Below are positions 43,315 to 58,700 of a DNA stretch of 64,000 nucleotides, piece after piece. The notes under the pieces are model-generated. The model was not told the DNA's origin. It saw only the letters and a program-made list of their open reading frames with translations, and did no database searches. Source of the DNA: Gordionus sp. m RMFG-2023. Its lineage: Eukaryota; Nematomorpha; Gordioida; Chordodea; Parachordodidae. The DNA lies in contig NC_088778.1 in the NCBI RefSeq assembly GCF_954871325.1, positions 2,947,743-3,011,742 of the forward strand. The letters run 5' to 3'. The position numbers and the translations under genes are program-made. Every line of letters starts with the position of its first letter. Position 1 is the stretch's first letter.

Positions 43315-43845
43315 TAATTGCTAATTATATATAGTTCATTTTATCACGATATTTAATAGCAATAATTCATTTTCAAGCATATTCTCATCTTTATTTAATA
43401 ATTCCTTTAGTATATGCTCCCAGCCCTACTTGGAAAAATTGCAAATCAAGAATTACTCTAATTTGTATATTAAAATCCTTGTTAATGATTGAAATTGTTG
43501 TATAAATAATATAAAATATATAATTGTATAGAAAGAGGCCAAAATATGGTTATTATTTATCACAAAAACCAAAATTGATAAATCAAGACTTTTAGCTAAA
43601 GCATTACCATTTCTTATGATACTATTATTATCATAATCATTAATATCAGAAGTGTGGGAGCAAAGGGTTTCTTAGAAAATCCTTAGAAAACAAAAAAAAA
43701 TGCTTGGTATAAATTTTAATTTAAGCCCTAAATTTAAAAAAAAGTAGCCATCCGCTAATTATAATTAACAGATCAAATTGACTAAGCGTTTTCCAGCGAT
43801 AAACAATATTCTTTGATGGTTTTATCTGAAAAAAAAATATACCAG

Positions 43846-43954
43846 ACCTCTTCCCACTCTTACTCCCGGGGACGAATATAATGGCGCCCTTGAAATAACA
43901 CTAATACCCGTTTTAAGTGACGGAAATAATGTCTGTAAAAGTTCAATTATTTAA
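43846..43954 (+). other. Coding-like island, possible orphan exon
   Basis: After a splice-acceptor-like ATATACCAG, an open frame contains LTPGDEYNGALEITLIPVLS and ends at TAA (43952-43954). The local GC content is above background, and GTCTGT at about 43930 could serve as a weak donor. No family is recognised and no neighbouring exon is proven. Treat as a hint only. Confidence 0.22.
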
Positions 43955-44344
43955 AATTGATCAAAATCTAAGAATATATTATTTTTTTCAAATCGAATCT
44001 CATATATATGTATTAGCGTCAATGTGATTTTTCCGGCCGGCAATGTGTTATTTTTCCAACTTTTTTTTGAGCGCATTTTATAAAATATAGAAATTTGTTC
44101 TAACCGGGCATGTATTCTATCATGTTTGGAATAACACCTACCCTATAAATTTCAAACAATTTGGCCTTATGAACTTTTTTAAAATATAATTTATATTCAT
44201 TACATTTTTTATATATATAAATTCTAATTGACATAAAGGTTAACGACAAAATTATTTACGATTCTTAAGATAGGTATTCTATTCTAAACATACTGGAATA
44301 CATTTCCTGTAATATCTGATGTTTAAAATTTAAGGAAACGCACT

Positions 44345-44932
<588 letters not shown>

Positions 44933-45527
44933 ATGATTTAAATTTGAAACAAAATAGCACATTGGCGGATAAAAAAAACAAATTGACGCAAAAAAATATA
45001 TTTTTTTTGTATTCAATTCGGTTTTTAAAATAGATAATATGGGTTAAAAAAAATTAAACAAACAAGCCAGAAATGAGATGATTTTTTTTTCCCATTGGCT
45101 GAGCCTAAAATGGAATCCAATATTAACATTTTACTTTGATAGAAGCTTCTTTCATCCATTATCAATCTTTTTAGGACTATGGATGGACTAGATTGATATA
45201 TATAATACAATCGTTGTCAAATTTGAATGATAGGGCTGGAAGTTTTATACCGTCGCTATCAAATTTTTAAGGACCATATATCTGGAACTAGTGGAAATAA
45301 ACATTTTTATTCAAAAAAAAAATTAATTATATCAAATATAGATTCCTGGTGAAGTAAAATTGAATCGATCCCATTTTTAAAACCAATAAAAATTTTCGAC
45401 TTTCTTCATAAAAATTTTCTGATAGGGGCCTGCGGTGCTAATAGATTAAAAATCCTAGCTAGTTTCGGGCTAAAAAGAATTAGATTCTCACCAAGCTAAA
45501 TCTTATATTGTACCTTATTTCTTGTAG

Positions 45528-45613
45528 AAATTCGTGAAGAGAGATATATTAGAGTAAATGGAAGAGATTCCGAACATACTACCGGACACGAGACAGCGAT
45601 AAATACATCCTAG
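45528..45613 (+). other. Coding-like island, possible terminal exon
   Basis: A good acceptor (TACCTTATTTCTTGTAG) precedes a frame of 28 codons, IREERYIRVNGRDSEHTTGH and so on, ending at TAG 45611. The composition (CGT, CGA, GCG codons) is unlike the flanks. I could not find the upstream exon. Confidence 0.28.
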
Positions 45614-45778
45614 AAAAAAAAAGGAATTTTAAAATTGTTAGATAAGTCCTACAATCTAATTTTGGATATTTTAAGTTGAGTGTTTTTTTACCCCGGACCA
45701 AAATAACCCCTTCATCAAGATGCCCATAGTCAGAGGGTTTAAAAAAAAATTTTTTTAATTATTATAGTTTACATTTGT

Positions 45779-45781
45779 GAT

Positions 45782-45845
<64 letters not shown>

Positions 45846-45846
45846 T
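45779..45846 (+). repeat. (TTTC)n microsatellite
   Basis: About 17 uninterrupted TTTC units. This is the same AAAG class as the other arrays, in opposite orientation. Confidence 0.97.
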
Positions 45847-48845
45847 TAGCTCAAATTGAACATAATTATTGTATTTCATCAAAGATTAAAAATTTCAAAA
45901 TTATGGAATCACAAATATCTACACAAATGCTTGTTAAATTACATTAAAATACTTTAAAGTCTTGCAAAACAAAAATAATTCTTTATCGAAGAAAAATAAA
46001 TATGTAATTAACTTTTTTTATATTTTTGTAAAGGGAGAAATAAATTATTTAAACGTTTCTATTTTCCTATTGGTAGAATAAATTTTCGTTTATAAAATTA
46101 TATATTAATAAAATTTTCCCCCATAATTTTGAAGTTGTATAATATATAATCTTGACCCTAAAGGTTCAAAGCTAATTTTCACATTTTTTTTTCCAAACGA
46201 TTGTGATAGGTGAATTCCTTATCTCGGATTATCGTTCCAACTCAAAAATAAGAAAAAAAATCGCCGCTATAACACAACAGCTGATTTGTTTAAATTTCTA
46301 TTCGTTTATTTATAATCACATGACCTGTCAGATTTAAGGGTCAAATTTTATATCTCTCACCTTTTGCCCTAACTCCTTATTTGGATACTTGTTGAATTTT
46401 AAAATATCCTCTAATTTATAAAAAAAACCTCCATCAGTTGAACATTCCTTAAGTTGAGCTCTTGTTCGTCTCGGAGCGGGTTAAACCCATTCCATTTTTT
46501 TTATTTCAAATAAAATTTTAATTTTTTTTTTTAAATTTTTATGTAAATTTACTTTTAAAGCTATGTGACCCTAGAATATATATTTTTTTTAGAAAACTTC
46601 AAAATTTTCAAAAAATTTTCGTAACTTTCGTAATTTAAAAAATTATGAAACATGTCCACCTCCATTAAAAATTTTACCAAATTATATAATGTAACTGCCC
46701 ATTTCTTATCATAATTTGAAAAATATAAATATCGATATTGCTTATACTTCTTTTTTCGTAAAATTTTCACAACTTTTATAAACTTTAAAGCTAAAAATTT
46801 ATCAAATTTTACTAATTTTTCTAATTCGAAAAAATGATTTGGGCCACTATTCTATTTTTTACATCAAAAATAGCTTATTTCTCTCTTTTTTCCTTTAAAG
46901 TTACGAAATGATTATTAATGTTCACATCTAAAATGCTTTAAAAATTTATCTTTTTTCAATTCTAAAAAAAAAAAAAATTTATGATCCAGGGTTAGGATAT
47001 GGGCTTGAAATTAAAATCAGCTTAAACCAGGCTGACCTAAAAAACAGTATGAAAATTTGGGCAGGAAAAGAATATTAGGAACTTCTAATATTAGCATCCA
47101 CATGGAAAATTTGTAATTTATTCTAGAAAACACATATCATTCATCTTCCACTTAAAATGTATATTTTTTAAACAATTAAATAGTATAATTTAAAAGATTA
47201 ATCGTAAATATGTAATCCGGAATGCCACTCAAAGGCGAGTATATGCCAATTAAAGGGAGTATAGGGCGCCCTCTATAAATTCCTTCCCCCTTAATATTAT
47301 CATATTCCATAAAATTCTCTTTAAAAAAAAAATACTTTAAAATTATTTTGAAATGTTCAAAAATAGAAAGGGTCATTCTTATACAACCTAAATTGAGCAC
47401 TTGATTCCTTATTATATTATTTATTTTTAAATTTCTTTAAAAAAATAAATAAAAACAAATGCCACCACTTTTCACAAATTGTAGACTTTTTTAATTAGAT
47501 TTAAAAAATAATCAACTGGTTATCTTTTCACGAATCAACACTGCCTATTCCTTAAAGTATATCTTAATACAAATCAAATAATTTTATATTTACTTAAATC
47601 AAAATTACATATCTGGATGATATGATTCGAAGTCTTATTATATACATTTTTCCTTCCCGATAAATTATATAGATAAGAATAATATATTTTATATATATAT
47701 ATATATAAATATTTTAATTTTCAAAAACTCGAATTTAACACTTAATAAATTCAAAAAGATATTAAAAAAAACAAAATTCTATTGTACATTAATAATATTA
47801 TTTACTTTTTACATTTTACCTTAGACAAAAGGTTTTAAACTTACTATATATTCTCTTCGTAATCGTAATTCATATTTTAATCGTACTTTGAGCTTTTTTT
47901 AAAAAAATTACACACAACAAAAATAAGTAAGAATTTTTTTTTTGTGGTGAAATATTTTTTAAGTATACGCAACATTTTTTAAAACTATCATTTAATAATC
48001 CTATTTAAAATATATATTATATATAAGGGATTATATTCCCAAATTCTGCAACTAATAAATCTAATTCTAAACAATATAATTTTGACTTCGATCAAGAGTG
48101 AGACAACATTGAATATAGGAATTGAAAAATAGTATTGTTAAATAACCTGATTTTTGACCATCTCTACTGTGGCTTAGTGAATATTTTAGCTTTAAAAAGT
48201 GAATTAAGCTTCTAAGTTAAGTCGCAACTTGAAGATTGGATTCGAATATTTTTGAATAAAAGTTGACTAAAGTTTTAGGTAGTAATAACAAAACTATTGA
48301 ATAAAATGCAATGTATATTAGGAAATAAGTTTCATATAAAAAGGTATAATTTTGATGATATCGCAAAATATTAGACCCTTGCTTGCACTGATTAGGATCG
48401 GCAAAAAAATGTTTAATTTTTTTTTTGTTTTTATTAATTCTCAATTTATATTTTCCTCGAGCGTAATTTAACAATTCATCATATTTTTTTTTAGATCCAA
48501 TCGGAGCTTATTTTAAAGTCACATGTCACCTACTATCGCCCTTAAAAATAATGGCTGATAAACGGATCTGACCCTCACATTCGAAAAAGGTGGGGTAAAA
48601 AAAATTGTCGGGAGATGTCGAGGCAGGAATAATAGATCCATACGGAAGCTATAAAAAAAATATTTTTTTTTGTTACAGGGACCTCGTTAGACTTTTCAAG
48701 TTCGAAATGGCTTCATTTTGACACAAAAAAATAAGAGGGGGTTTTTTTTTAAAAGTATGCCATAAATTATATGGTAGATAATAACGCGAAAACTAAAATT
48801 GCTAAAATTATGACAACGATATCAATAAAGCAAAGCCACTACAAT
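45847..48845. other. AT-rich region without supported genes
   Basis: Open frames are short and composed of A/T-rich codons. A small GGCC-type patch lies at about 46990-47050. A possible acceptor, TTTTTTTGTTACAG, lies at about 48680, followed by a short GC-richer stretch. Nothing else is interpretable. Confidence 0.4.
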
Positions 48846-49078
48846 AAACCAACGAAATCGATTATCTAATCTTGTATAAACTAGCTTCAATTTTACCTAA
48901 CCCAAATTTGTATCAACTATTAATATTAATTTATAAAGGTATTACTGACACATTTTATATAGGGTTAGGGTCCAAACCAGCCAGGAGTCGAGATGGACCT
49001 AACTTTAAAGAAAATACGAAGGAACTGGGGTGGATAGAAGATATCGGATTCAAGACAACTAAAAACAGGTCCGGTTAA
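48846..49078 (+). other. Coding-like island, possible terminal exon
   Basis: An open frame runs from about 48850 to a TAA at 49076-49078. Its second half, SKPARSRDGPNFKENTKELG followed by WIEDIGFKTTKNRSG, looks like real coding sequence and uses GC-richer codons. An acceptor-like ATAAAG at about 48937 could start the exon. The family is unknown and no upstream exon is identified. Confidence 0.3.
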
Positions 49079-50404
49079 TGGCTCTTACTTAGAATATTTA
49101 CAAAACAAAACAAAAAATATAATATATTTACATTTACGCTAATAAGATTTACTATTTAATTTACAAGTAAGTGATATCATAAAAAGTGGATATTATAACA
49201 GATTAATCACCTCCCTAAAGCCTTATTTATTTTATTAAAAGGCTGATGTGAAGTGGTACAATATTTAACTTCTTTATTTGATACTTTTATTTATGTATTT
49301 ATGTATAATGCGATGATGAACTTGAGTTGGTAAATAATGGACAAATGATTATAGCTCTTATACCATATACTATTTATATTATATCACGTTAAATATTAAA
49401 GTATAAAGAACCAGTTGGTTACATGTATATATTTTTATACATATTTAACTATATTTATAATAATATATTATTAATAACTTTTATATATTTTTTACCTCAT
49501 TACATTATATAGTTAATATCGAAATTATAAATAATGTAAATAATATCGTGAAAAGTATGCAATAATTATAATATAAAATAATTTAAATATAAAAGTAAGT
49601 AGATTGCTGACCTTATTATATTATATTATATATTTATAATTAAAATTAGATATACCTTATAGTATACGTGCCCAAATTCAAAAATTTAAATATTGTAAAT
49701 TAGTATCATAAAGTTATGTGTATTAATAAACCAATAACAAGTGGGTATAAATTGTGGGCCAAATAATATTTTATAAATTTTAAATTAAAATTTAATATGT
49801 ATTTTTGTGTCTGGTCTGTGTGCTTATTTCAAAATTTTAAGGATAATCTATTTGTCTTGTACCAATTATAAATAAGGGATAAAAAAAAATATAACTTTTA
49901 GGTTTTTTTTATTTTTAATAATTAATTTACAAATCGTGATATCTGATCTCTACACAAATATTTATTTATATACAAATAATATATTAAAATTATTAATACT
50001 TTACTTATAATGTACACACAAAAATTACAAAACAATAACTGTATAATATGAAGTGGCTACACTTTATATAAAAAAATTTATTTTACAATCAGCTGCCTTT
50101 CTTCTTCAATAATATTGTAAAAGTCTAACTCATAAAATTTTATATTATTTGATAGGCTGAGTGAGTATATTATGAGTTTTTAAAAAAATTCTTGACTTTT
50201 TTAAATTTTCTTGAAAACTTTATTTAGTATATAATTATTTTATTATTTTTTTTTTGCTTTATTCTTTTTATTAAAAAAATTAAAATAAATATTTCCCTAT
50301 ATTGAGATAAATAAAAATAAAATACCGTCATTTTTTTTTCTTCACTTTAAAGACCCGTTTTTTTTGTCACATTCAATTTAAAGAATAGAGCTTTAGTAAT
50401 AAAT
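49079..50404. other. AT-rich region, nothing recognised
   Basis: Very AT-rich, with many TATAATAT runs, and no gene, tandem array or inverted-repeat element that I can support. Confidence 0.5.
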
Positions 50405-50580
50405 CTAGAGACCTGCTAACCCTGCCCGTAGCTAAAAAAAAAATTAAAAATAAAATAAAAACTATTTTTAAAAAAATCCGGGCCGGGCCTGAAAATTTTT
50501 AAAAGCCGGCCTGGACCGGACCTAATAATATAAAACACGGGCCTGGCCGTGAAAATGGTGCCTCTGCAGACCTCTGATTA
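50405..50580. repeat. GGCC-island repeat copy with inverted ends
   Basis: Starts TAGAGACCTGCTAACC and ends GCAGACCTCTG, so the ends are roughly inverted (AGAGACCTGC). It contains CCGGGCCGGGCCTG, AGCCGGCCTGGACCGGACCT and GGGCCTGGCCGTG between A/T runs. No clear target duplication. Confidence 0.6.
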
Positions 50581-50852
50581 AAACTATAAAATTTGTGATT
50601 TCTTTTTTGAAAGATAAGGTATTTTTTATGATTAATAATTAATTTTCTTAAAAAAAACCATATTTTATAAATTATTTTAAGGAGGAAAATATTTTCAAAA
50701 AAATATAGAATAAAGAGAATTAGCTTTTAATTTTTCAACCTTCTTTTAAGTTTTACATATTAGAATTATTGTAAGAAGAGATTAAATAAAAAGGATTAAT
50801 TATGCTAATTTTTCGGTAATTTTAAATATTTTATTAAAAAAGAAGTAAAAGA

Positions 50853-51090
<238 letters not shown>

Positions 51091-51767
51091 ATGTCTATTT
51101 TAGATTTAAAGTAATTTTTTATTTTTAAATGGTCCAGTTTACACATCTTTTCACATCCTCTAGTAAACTTTTTAAATAGACTATTTTATTATGTGTTTAT
51201 TTTCATTTTATTTAGTATGTATGGTAAAGTAATAGGTTTTTATGGCTTTATATATTAATAAATTATAAAATATTAATAATATAAAATAAAATAAAATAAA
51301 ATATAATATAATATTAAAAAAATAAACAATGGTATAATAAACTATAAATAAAATATACTGTACTAATACTTGCATATAACAAAAGACCATTTAAATTTCT
51401 TTTCTTTTATTTTTTTTCTTCACTTTATTTTAATATATTTTTTGTTTCAAAAATTTTACCTTTAATTTTTACCCACTTTTAATCTTAGTTTTTATATCTT
51501 GAATGAGACATGATGTATATCTTATTTTCTTTAATTTTTTAAAAGTTTATATTTTAAAATAATTTTTCAAAAAATTTCAAAAATATTTAATTATGACATC
51601 GAAAAAGTTATAAAAGATATAAATTCTAATCAAGTATTCCGTGAAATATAATAATTAATAAGAAGGTAAAAATTCTGATTATTTTGGGCCATTATTTTAA
51701 TTTTGAGTATATTCTAACAAATTTTTTTTTAATTATTTGACCTTTTATAGAGGAGGGTATTAAGAAA

Positions 51768-51915
51768 CAGAGTTGTTAAAGGATCTAGATATAAAAATGT
51801 AGTATCTGTATCTGTATCTAGATAGATTTTTGATTAAAATATCTGTATCTAGATATTATTTTAGACGATGTATCTATATCTAGATCCATTTAAAAGGTAT
51901 CTTTTAACAACTCTG
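51768..51915. mobile_element. MITE family 3, copy 1
   Basis: A 148-bp element with ends CAGAGTTGTTAAAGGATC and ACTCTG-terminated inverse. The interior is made of GTATCTAGATA-type words. The flanks read TTAAGAAA and ATTAGAAA, an imperfect 8-bp duplication. The same family sits at 53003-53157. Confidence 0.85.
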
Positions 51916-52862
51916 ATTAGAAAGTTTTTTAAAAAAAATAGTTAAAAATTGGGATAGATTGGCTCAGGCTTAAAAAATTTCTGGCCAAGATTTGCTGGCC
52001 TTTGGCTCTGATCATCATTACCCTGTTTTTAAGGTACTTTTTAATATGAATTCGCATTTCAATTTTTTTTCGTAGGAGGAGAAGAGTAAAGAAAAACGTT
52101 ATGAAGTATTTTAGATCGGGGACGGTTTCAGATTTAATAATGTAAAAAGAAAAAACCCCCCATATCAAGGCCTAAGATCTATTTGAGTTCTCTAATTGGT
52201 CATTCAAACTATCACGTGACCTGCATTATTGTTGTTTAAACTGCTCGATTTTTTTTTTGGAAATGGGATTAATCAAACATTTTGGCGCCCAAAAAAAATT
52301 GCGAAGCCTGGAAATTTCCCTCATAGATTGCAGAAAAGTTTTGGGGTATTTATTATCAAAAATCTCTGGACACGCTTAATATTATTTTGGCTAAAAAAAT
52401 GTTAATTTAATATTGCTTTGTGAGGCAAAAAATACCGCCAAGATTATTTCGATCCGGGGTCGATAAATGATCAAACACCGAAGATTTTGGGAAAATAAAA
52501 TCTGGGCCGGACTTGATTACCGCTGCAAGGTCTAATCGACCTACGCTGCGGATCTAGGATAAATATTTTTCTCCATAAAATTATCAAAAGTCAAACAATT
52601 CATATTTAAAATACAAGAGAGGGGTTATGTTATGTTATGTCGAGAGTAGATGTTAACTTTTACTTACTCATTTTTTCTTCCTTAAAATAAACAAAGGGCC
52701 TTTACTTTTATTATAGTTGCTTATTATTTTAAAAAGTTCCCGTAATCATTTTATTTATTGATTGATTGATTGATCGATTATTTTAATGCGCTGTTAATCA
52801 ATTTCGAAAAAGGTACATTTATTTCCCAAATCCAATCATATTTATATGTATGTTCGTATTGG
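51916..52862. other. AT-rich spacer
   Basis: No gene supported. Small GC-rich patches at about 51960-52010 and 52440-52560 resemble the GGCC-type repeats. TTGATTGATTGATTGAT occurs at about 52757. Confidence 0.4.
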
Positions 52863-53216
52863 TAATTTTGTTAAAGGGCTCGATTTTTTCCAATTTTTAA
52901 AAAAGGGCTAACTAAACATTATAGCCATGGAACATATTGTCCTAAGCATCGAGAATTTTGCTCAAGAGATATTCAGAAAAATCTTTAGACTTGCATAATA
53001 TTCAGAGTTGTTAAAAGATACATTTTAAATGGATCTAGATACAGATACATCGTCTAAGATAATATCTAGATACCGATATTTTAATCAAAAATCTATCTAG
53101 ATACAGATACCACATTTTTATATCTAGATACAGGATCTAGATACTTTAACAACTCTGATAATATTATTCTGGATAAAGTACTGAATTAGCCGTTTTAAAA
53201 ATCGGCTTCAACACTA
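52863..53216. mobile_element. MITE family 1 copy interrupted by MITE family 3
   Basis: The ends are TAATTTTGTTAAAGGGCTC and GGCTTCAACACTA, with exact 8-bp duplication CGTATTGG (52855-52862 and 53217-53224). The element without its passenger is about 190 bp. The passenger, MITE family 3 (53003-53157), has its own duplication, so the order of insertion is certain. Confidence 0.92.
53003..53157. mobile_element. MITE family 3, copy 2, nested
   Basis: A 155-bp element, ends CAGAGTTGTTAAAAGATAC and its inverse TTTAACAACTCTG. Exact 8-bp duplication ATAATATT (52995-53002 and 53158-53165) lies inside the MITE family 1 copy. The interior repeats ATCTAGATAC in both directions. Confidence 0.95.
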
Positions 53217-53454
53217 CGTATTGGGATACAAAATTCGTTAGAGATTCGGAATCTTTTCAAATGAAGGAAAATTATTTTTTTTTAAAAAAAAACATCTGAT
53301 TTTGGAAATGTTCCAGGATATTCTTAGAGTAAATCTAACCCTATAAATTTCAGAAATTTTTCGCCATTAACCTTTTGTGCATCTTTTTCTTATAAACCTT
53401 TATACGAAAAAAAAAAGATTAATATAATATTAAGGGTAGTTTCACGCTGTGAAT

Positions 53455-53722
<268 letters not shown>

Positions 53723-55278
53723 AAACTATACACACGCTGCTAGAATACCTTTACGGGCCAAATCAGAATTTTTATATATATAACAATTATACTCACAGTA
53801 AATGATTTAAAATTGTAGAAAATTCTGAATACCCCGTGGATTTCCTATCCCGGGTACAACATAATTACTTACAATTACAATTACAATTATTAATGTAAAA
53901 ATAATACTATACCACTTTAAGTATTTTATAATTATAATTTTCTCACGTCACAAGCTTTAATTTTTATTTTTTTTATGACAATATAAGTTGCAATCAATCG
54001 ATTTTAACTATCAAAATCATTATATTTTTTATTTTTAAATTAAATATAAAAATAAAAATAATTTATTTAATTAAACATACTTTAAGTGTTTCAATTTTTT
54101 ATTTTTAATCCATCATACCCAACGCAATGAATGACCAACCCAAATAAATTTTTTAAGAGCAAATTCCTTGACCGAGCCCTAATGTAAGATTAATCTCGAA
54201 TAATTTCCTGACCCAAAACGACCAGAAAATTAGAATATAGAAAGAAAGGAAAAATACTCATTTATATTCCCAAGTATGCTCTTACTTAAGTATTAAATCT
54301 AGAATAAACGAAATTGTAGAAGAACATGCAATCAAATTATGATTGATGGGATGCCACTAATTAAATTTAAAACTGTTTTGTAGACCTCTAACCCCCCCCC
54401 CCCCCCGCCTCCTTTCCGTTAATTTTTTTTTAAAATTATTAAAATTGTTGTTTGTTAGATGGAAAAAAAGAAAACAAGAGTGAAATGAAAATCCCGAAAT
54501 TAATTAAAATTATTTGGTATTCGACCCTTCAAATACTATTCGGTCAATATGTCGTTATTTGACCTGCCAAATGAAATCAAATACAATGAAGCCTTAATTA
54601 AGATATTAATTTCAATTTTGGTTTAATAAATTAGAGGCCCACCCGCCTACGCTAGCCCATACTGACGGATGAGAGTAGGTGGGAGAGTGGAAAAAATTTT
54701 AAATATTTGACGGGGTAAATACTGGCTGGTTAAAAATATTTTTAGGGAATAAAAATGGGCCCGAAGACCTGACATGAGAAGGTATTCGGGATTTCTCCCT
54801 CTGATTGGCAAGCAACTAACCCGACATTTTCTGTCATTTTGACACTTTTTTTTCTTCTTGTAATGCTTATAGAACCCAATTCATCGAAAAATTATATAAT
54901 TTCGGAATTCGAAAAAAACAAATATAATTAGGTTCAAACCATTTATATTAAAAAAAAAATTCAAATTTTTTAAACGCCATATGTGGGGGGTAAATTATAT
55001 TATGTGTTGAAAATGGACAAAAAATTATTCTTATTTTTTCAAACAAATTTATATAAATTAGGAATCAATAAAAAAATCGGTTATTTTTACGAATTACGAT
55101 TATACCTTTATAGTGCAAATTGGACGCTTCAACGCAAAGTTTCAAAACGCAAATATTAAAAAAAACGCAAACGCGGCTATATTTTAAATAGAAGCGTTAA
55201 TTTTTTTTTTAAATATTAAACGTAATGCTATCTAATTTAAATGAAAAGAGGAGTTGAAACGTTCAATTTTGTACGCGC
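53723..55278. other. AT-rich intergenic DNA before the third gene
   Basis: Contains a long C run at about 54389-54408, a TTACAATTACAATTACAATTA short repeat region at about 53867, and a GGCC-type patch at 54640-54790. No gene is supported. Confidence 0.45.
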
Positions 55279-55329
55279 TATAAAAGGTATAATATGGGCG
55301 GGGCGAGTTTTATCCTCGATCTCGATCTG
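55279..55329 (+). promoter_or_regulatory. TATA-box core promoter and probable leader exon
   Basis: A TATAAAAG at 55279-55286 is followed by a GC-rich GGGCGGGGCGAG and, at 55330, a strong splice donor GTAAGT. A transcript starting about 30 bp below the TATA box would give a very short leader exon ending at 55329, spliced to the exon that begins near 55656. An ATG at 55293 would lie above the predicted start site. The arrangement is inferred from spacing only. Confidence 0.5.
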
Positions 55330-55734
55330 GTAAGTGCATTCGCAAAATATAGATAATTAAATAAATTAATATTTTAATTTCAAAGTAAAATTTTTATAAT
55401 TTTAGGTTTTTAATATTTTTTTAAAAAAAATAAAGAATAATCTTTAAAAATTATATTTTAAAAAAATATGGCAAAAAAAAATTTCTTTTTATATAAAAAC
55501 CATCTACAAAAAAAAATGAAATGAAAAGAAGATATTTTTATAAAAGCGTGAATTTGTTAACCTTACGAATTTAATGTTCATTTAAAAATTATTTTGGATT
55601 CCATTCATGTTGCGAAAAATATTAAAATTCATTCAATAAATTGATAACGGAAAAGGTGGCATACACATATATATCCTCCCAAACTGTCGAATAGTTTTGA
55701 AGAAAAGGATTTCTCACTTAGATATACCCAAAAA

Positions 55735-58700
55735 ATGAAGGACACATTTGAAGAAGGCGTTGACGAAGAGCGGCATCTACTTAACGGTATAAATAAATCT
55801 ATTATTTCTTAATTAATTTTATGCGGGTTGAGATGAAACCCGATCACCCGAACCATACCATCTTATACACGAATCATCATTGAATCGGTATAGATGCACA
55901 TAATACCTAGACCTGACCACGCATTCATAATGCAGCCTTTGAAAGCGTCGTTGAATGCAAATCAGCTGGGCCCGCCATTTTGGTAACTCGTATAGTAATT
56001 ATTCTCATCTTAGAAAACTACTTTGCTTCCCTATCATCTCGATGATCAGGCAATTCTTTTAATAAAGTTTGCGTCACGCATAGGGATAAATTAGCCTCTC
56101 GTTTAAAATATTTTTTTAATAATGATATGGGTAATCAAAATGGCGTCCCCAACTGTTTTCTTTGATGCACACTTTTAATGAATGCATAGTCAGTCTAGGT
56201 ATTATTATAAGTCGTTGGATATATGATAATTAATATTTCTTGTATTTTTTAAAAAAAACCAGAAAAATGTGCTAAATTTAGTTTCCCAGTAAATATCCTG
56301 ATCTCAACGACGGGCAAGGAATGTCTAACCAAGAATCGCTCAGCAAATTTAGCCCTGATCCCAGCCAAAAACAAATTGAAGATGAGTTATCGAAAGGACC
56401 CATACTATGGAATGGATAATAATGCGGGTAACGACGGTCCGCTAAACCCCTTTTTTTTTTACAAATGTTTCCTAGACCAAATATCCAAATCTTCTTTGAT
56501 ATCCGACACCGTTTTCGCGATCGAGATTAATAAGGAGGATGGAGTTGATGACGACGATGAAATGATTCGACAAGATCGATATTTCGGTAGTTACGATCCG
56601 AGTCGCTATCCGCTCACTACAGGATCTCATTGCGGTAATGCGGGCTGCGTTTTACCGACTCCGGCAATTAAAGGTTGACTGTTTTATTATGAAAAAAATT
56701 ATATTAACATAATTTATTGGCTTATTTATTGGCCAATGATATTATAAATAACTAAACTAGACTGGCGATTGATTTTATTAAAAGTGTACGCTCCATTGAA
56801 AGCCAGCTGAATTTTTTTTTTGAATATATAATTGTCGTAGTAGACGCCATTATGAAAGGTATTTCGTTTATATTCTTTTCACATTTCGAGTCTAGATGCT
56901 TGCTTTTCAATGGCGGACTTAAATGAATGTATACATTTTTTTTTAATGAATGAATCCTCAGCCTGGTATTTAAAATCATTGTTTGCATTGTAACATTACC
57001 TTAATTTAAAAAATATATATATATATTAAAGACGTTTTCGTACTGCGCAATGATGACGCCTCTAAGATAATAAATCTGCTGAGGAAATCGAAAGATATAT
57101 CAAATTTCCATTACTTCCGCAAGATAATTGACGGTATTTTTCCTTCCTTTCTCCCTTCCTTTCTTTTTTCTTTCTTCCCCTTCCTTCCTTCCTTCCTTCC
57201 TTCCTTCCTTCCTTCCTTCCTTCCTTCCTTCCTTCCTTCCTTCCTTCCTTCCTTCCTTCCTTCCTTCCTTCCTTCCTTCCTTCCTTCTTATATCTTCTCA
57301 TATCATATCGTATGACTTTTGATTCAAAATAATAAAATAAATAGACAATAGCAGTGAATGCCGAAGAATTCCAAGCAGTCGCACATTCACCCATCTGTGT
57401 AATGAATATTACCATAAAAATGGCGCCAACATGTTAGAAAAATCTCCCCTAACTCTCGACGATAATAGGTTTAACTCCATTTCCACTACTAGTACCCATA
57501 TCAATTTGGAACCCTTCAAACTTAACGACATTTTTGACCACAAGGAAGATACTCGGGAGATGGTCAAACATAAGGATAACGGGACGGCTAATCTATTAAT
57601 CGATATCGAGTCCGGCTACCATTCAAACGGTGGCGGCATAAATCCGTACCTGGAATGCGATAATCTTTCATCCTCATCCGATAACAAAGTATGATAATAT
57701 ACCGTCCACTCCTCATTAGAAACAATGTTTATCTGAAACAACGCTCTTGGACAAACTTAGGGTTTAAGGATGTATGGGGTTAGGATCAATATTATATTTT
57801 AAAAAAAAAATAGTTCCTCAATAGCTACCCGCCCACTTAGGTTTCCTAAATCAAGTAACCTATGATCAACTCAGCCAACCTTTTCCCTATAAAAATAACC
57901 TAAAGCTTCTAATTTGAGCCCCCTACTTAAAGATGGAGATGAATATTTTTGAATATAAAAACTTGGGCTAAGCCCGCTTCGGAGTTGCGGTTCATGATAG
58001 GTGACCTAATCATACTAGGTCCATTTTACCCCATTGTGCCAGTGTTGTTAAACGGCTCGATTTGAGCAGATTTTTTTTTAAAAAAAAGACTTATTTGGCT
58101 AATAGATGTCTAAACCTTTGTGCTATCTATGATCAAAATCATATGACTTGCGTAATATATTTTTCTGAATCAGATACAGAGCTAACCGTTTTCAAAAAAT
58201 CGGCTCAAATCGAACCCCTTTAGCAACTTTAAATTTCTTATTCAATTTACATAATTACGAATAGCGGATAGCGAATTATTCGATCCGCTTCAACTAATCG
58301 AATACGAATAATGCATTATTTGATTCATATCAATTTAGTGAATAGCATAACTATTGCCAACCCATCATTCAGGTCCCCTCTTTTCTTAAAAAAATATTTT
58401 TATAAAAATTATAAAAATAAATGAATATCAACATAAAGGCTAAAAATGGTGGATGCGCAGACGCTTCGAACTGTATAGGAGACAATCTTACTTTAGATCG
58501 CCGTCACAAAAGCTCGGAGGCGATTGTCCAAGCCGGGTATTTCGATAATTCTACTATAGCGAATAGTCGCCGCCTCGACGAATATCCCAGGATCAACGAT
58601 GATTCTAATCACGTGACGAATGGCATTGCGGATTCAATCGAAAATACGAACCACCAAACTCCGAACATAGATCGCACAGAGATACGCGATTTGTTGAATA

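Noticed and set aside
57062-57415. 117-codon - strand frame with KEGR repeats
   Set aside because: Runs through the CCTT microsatellite and antisense to verified exons 57032-57133 and 57345-57688.
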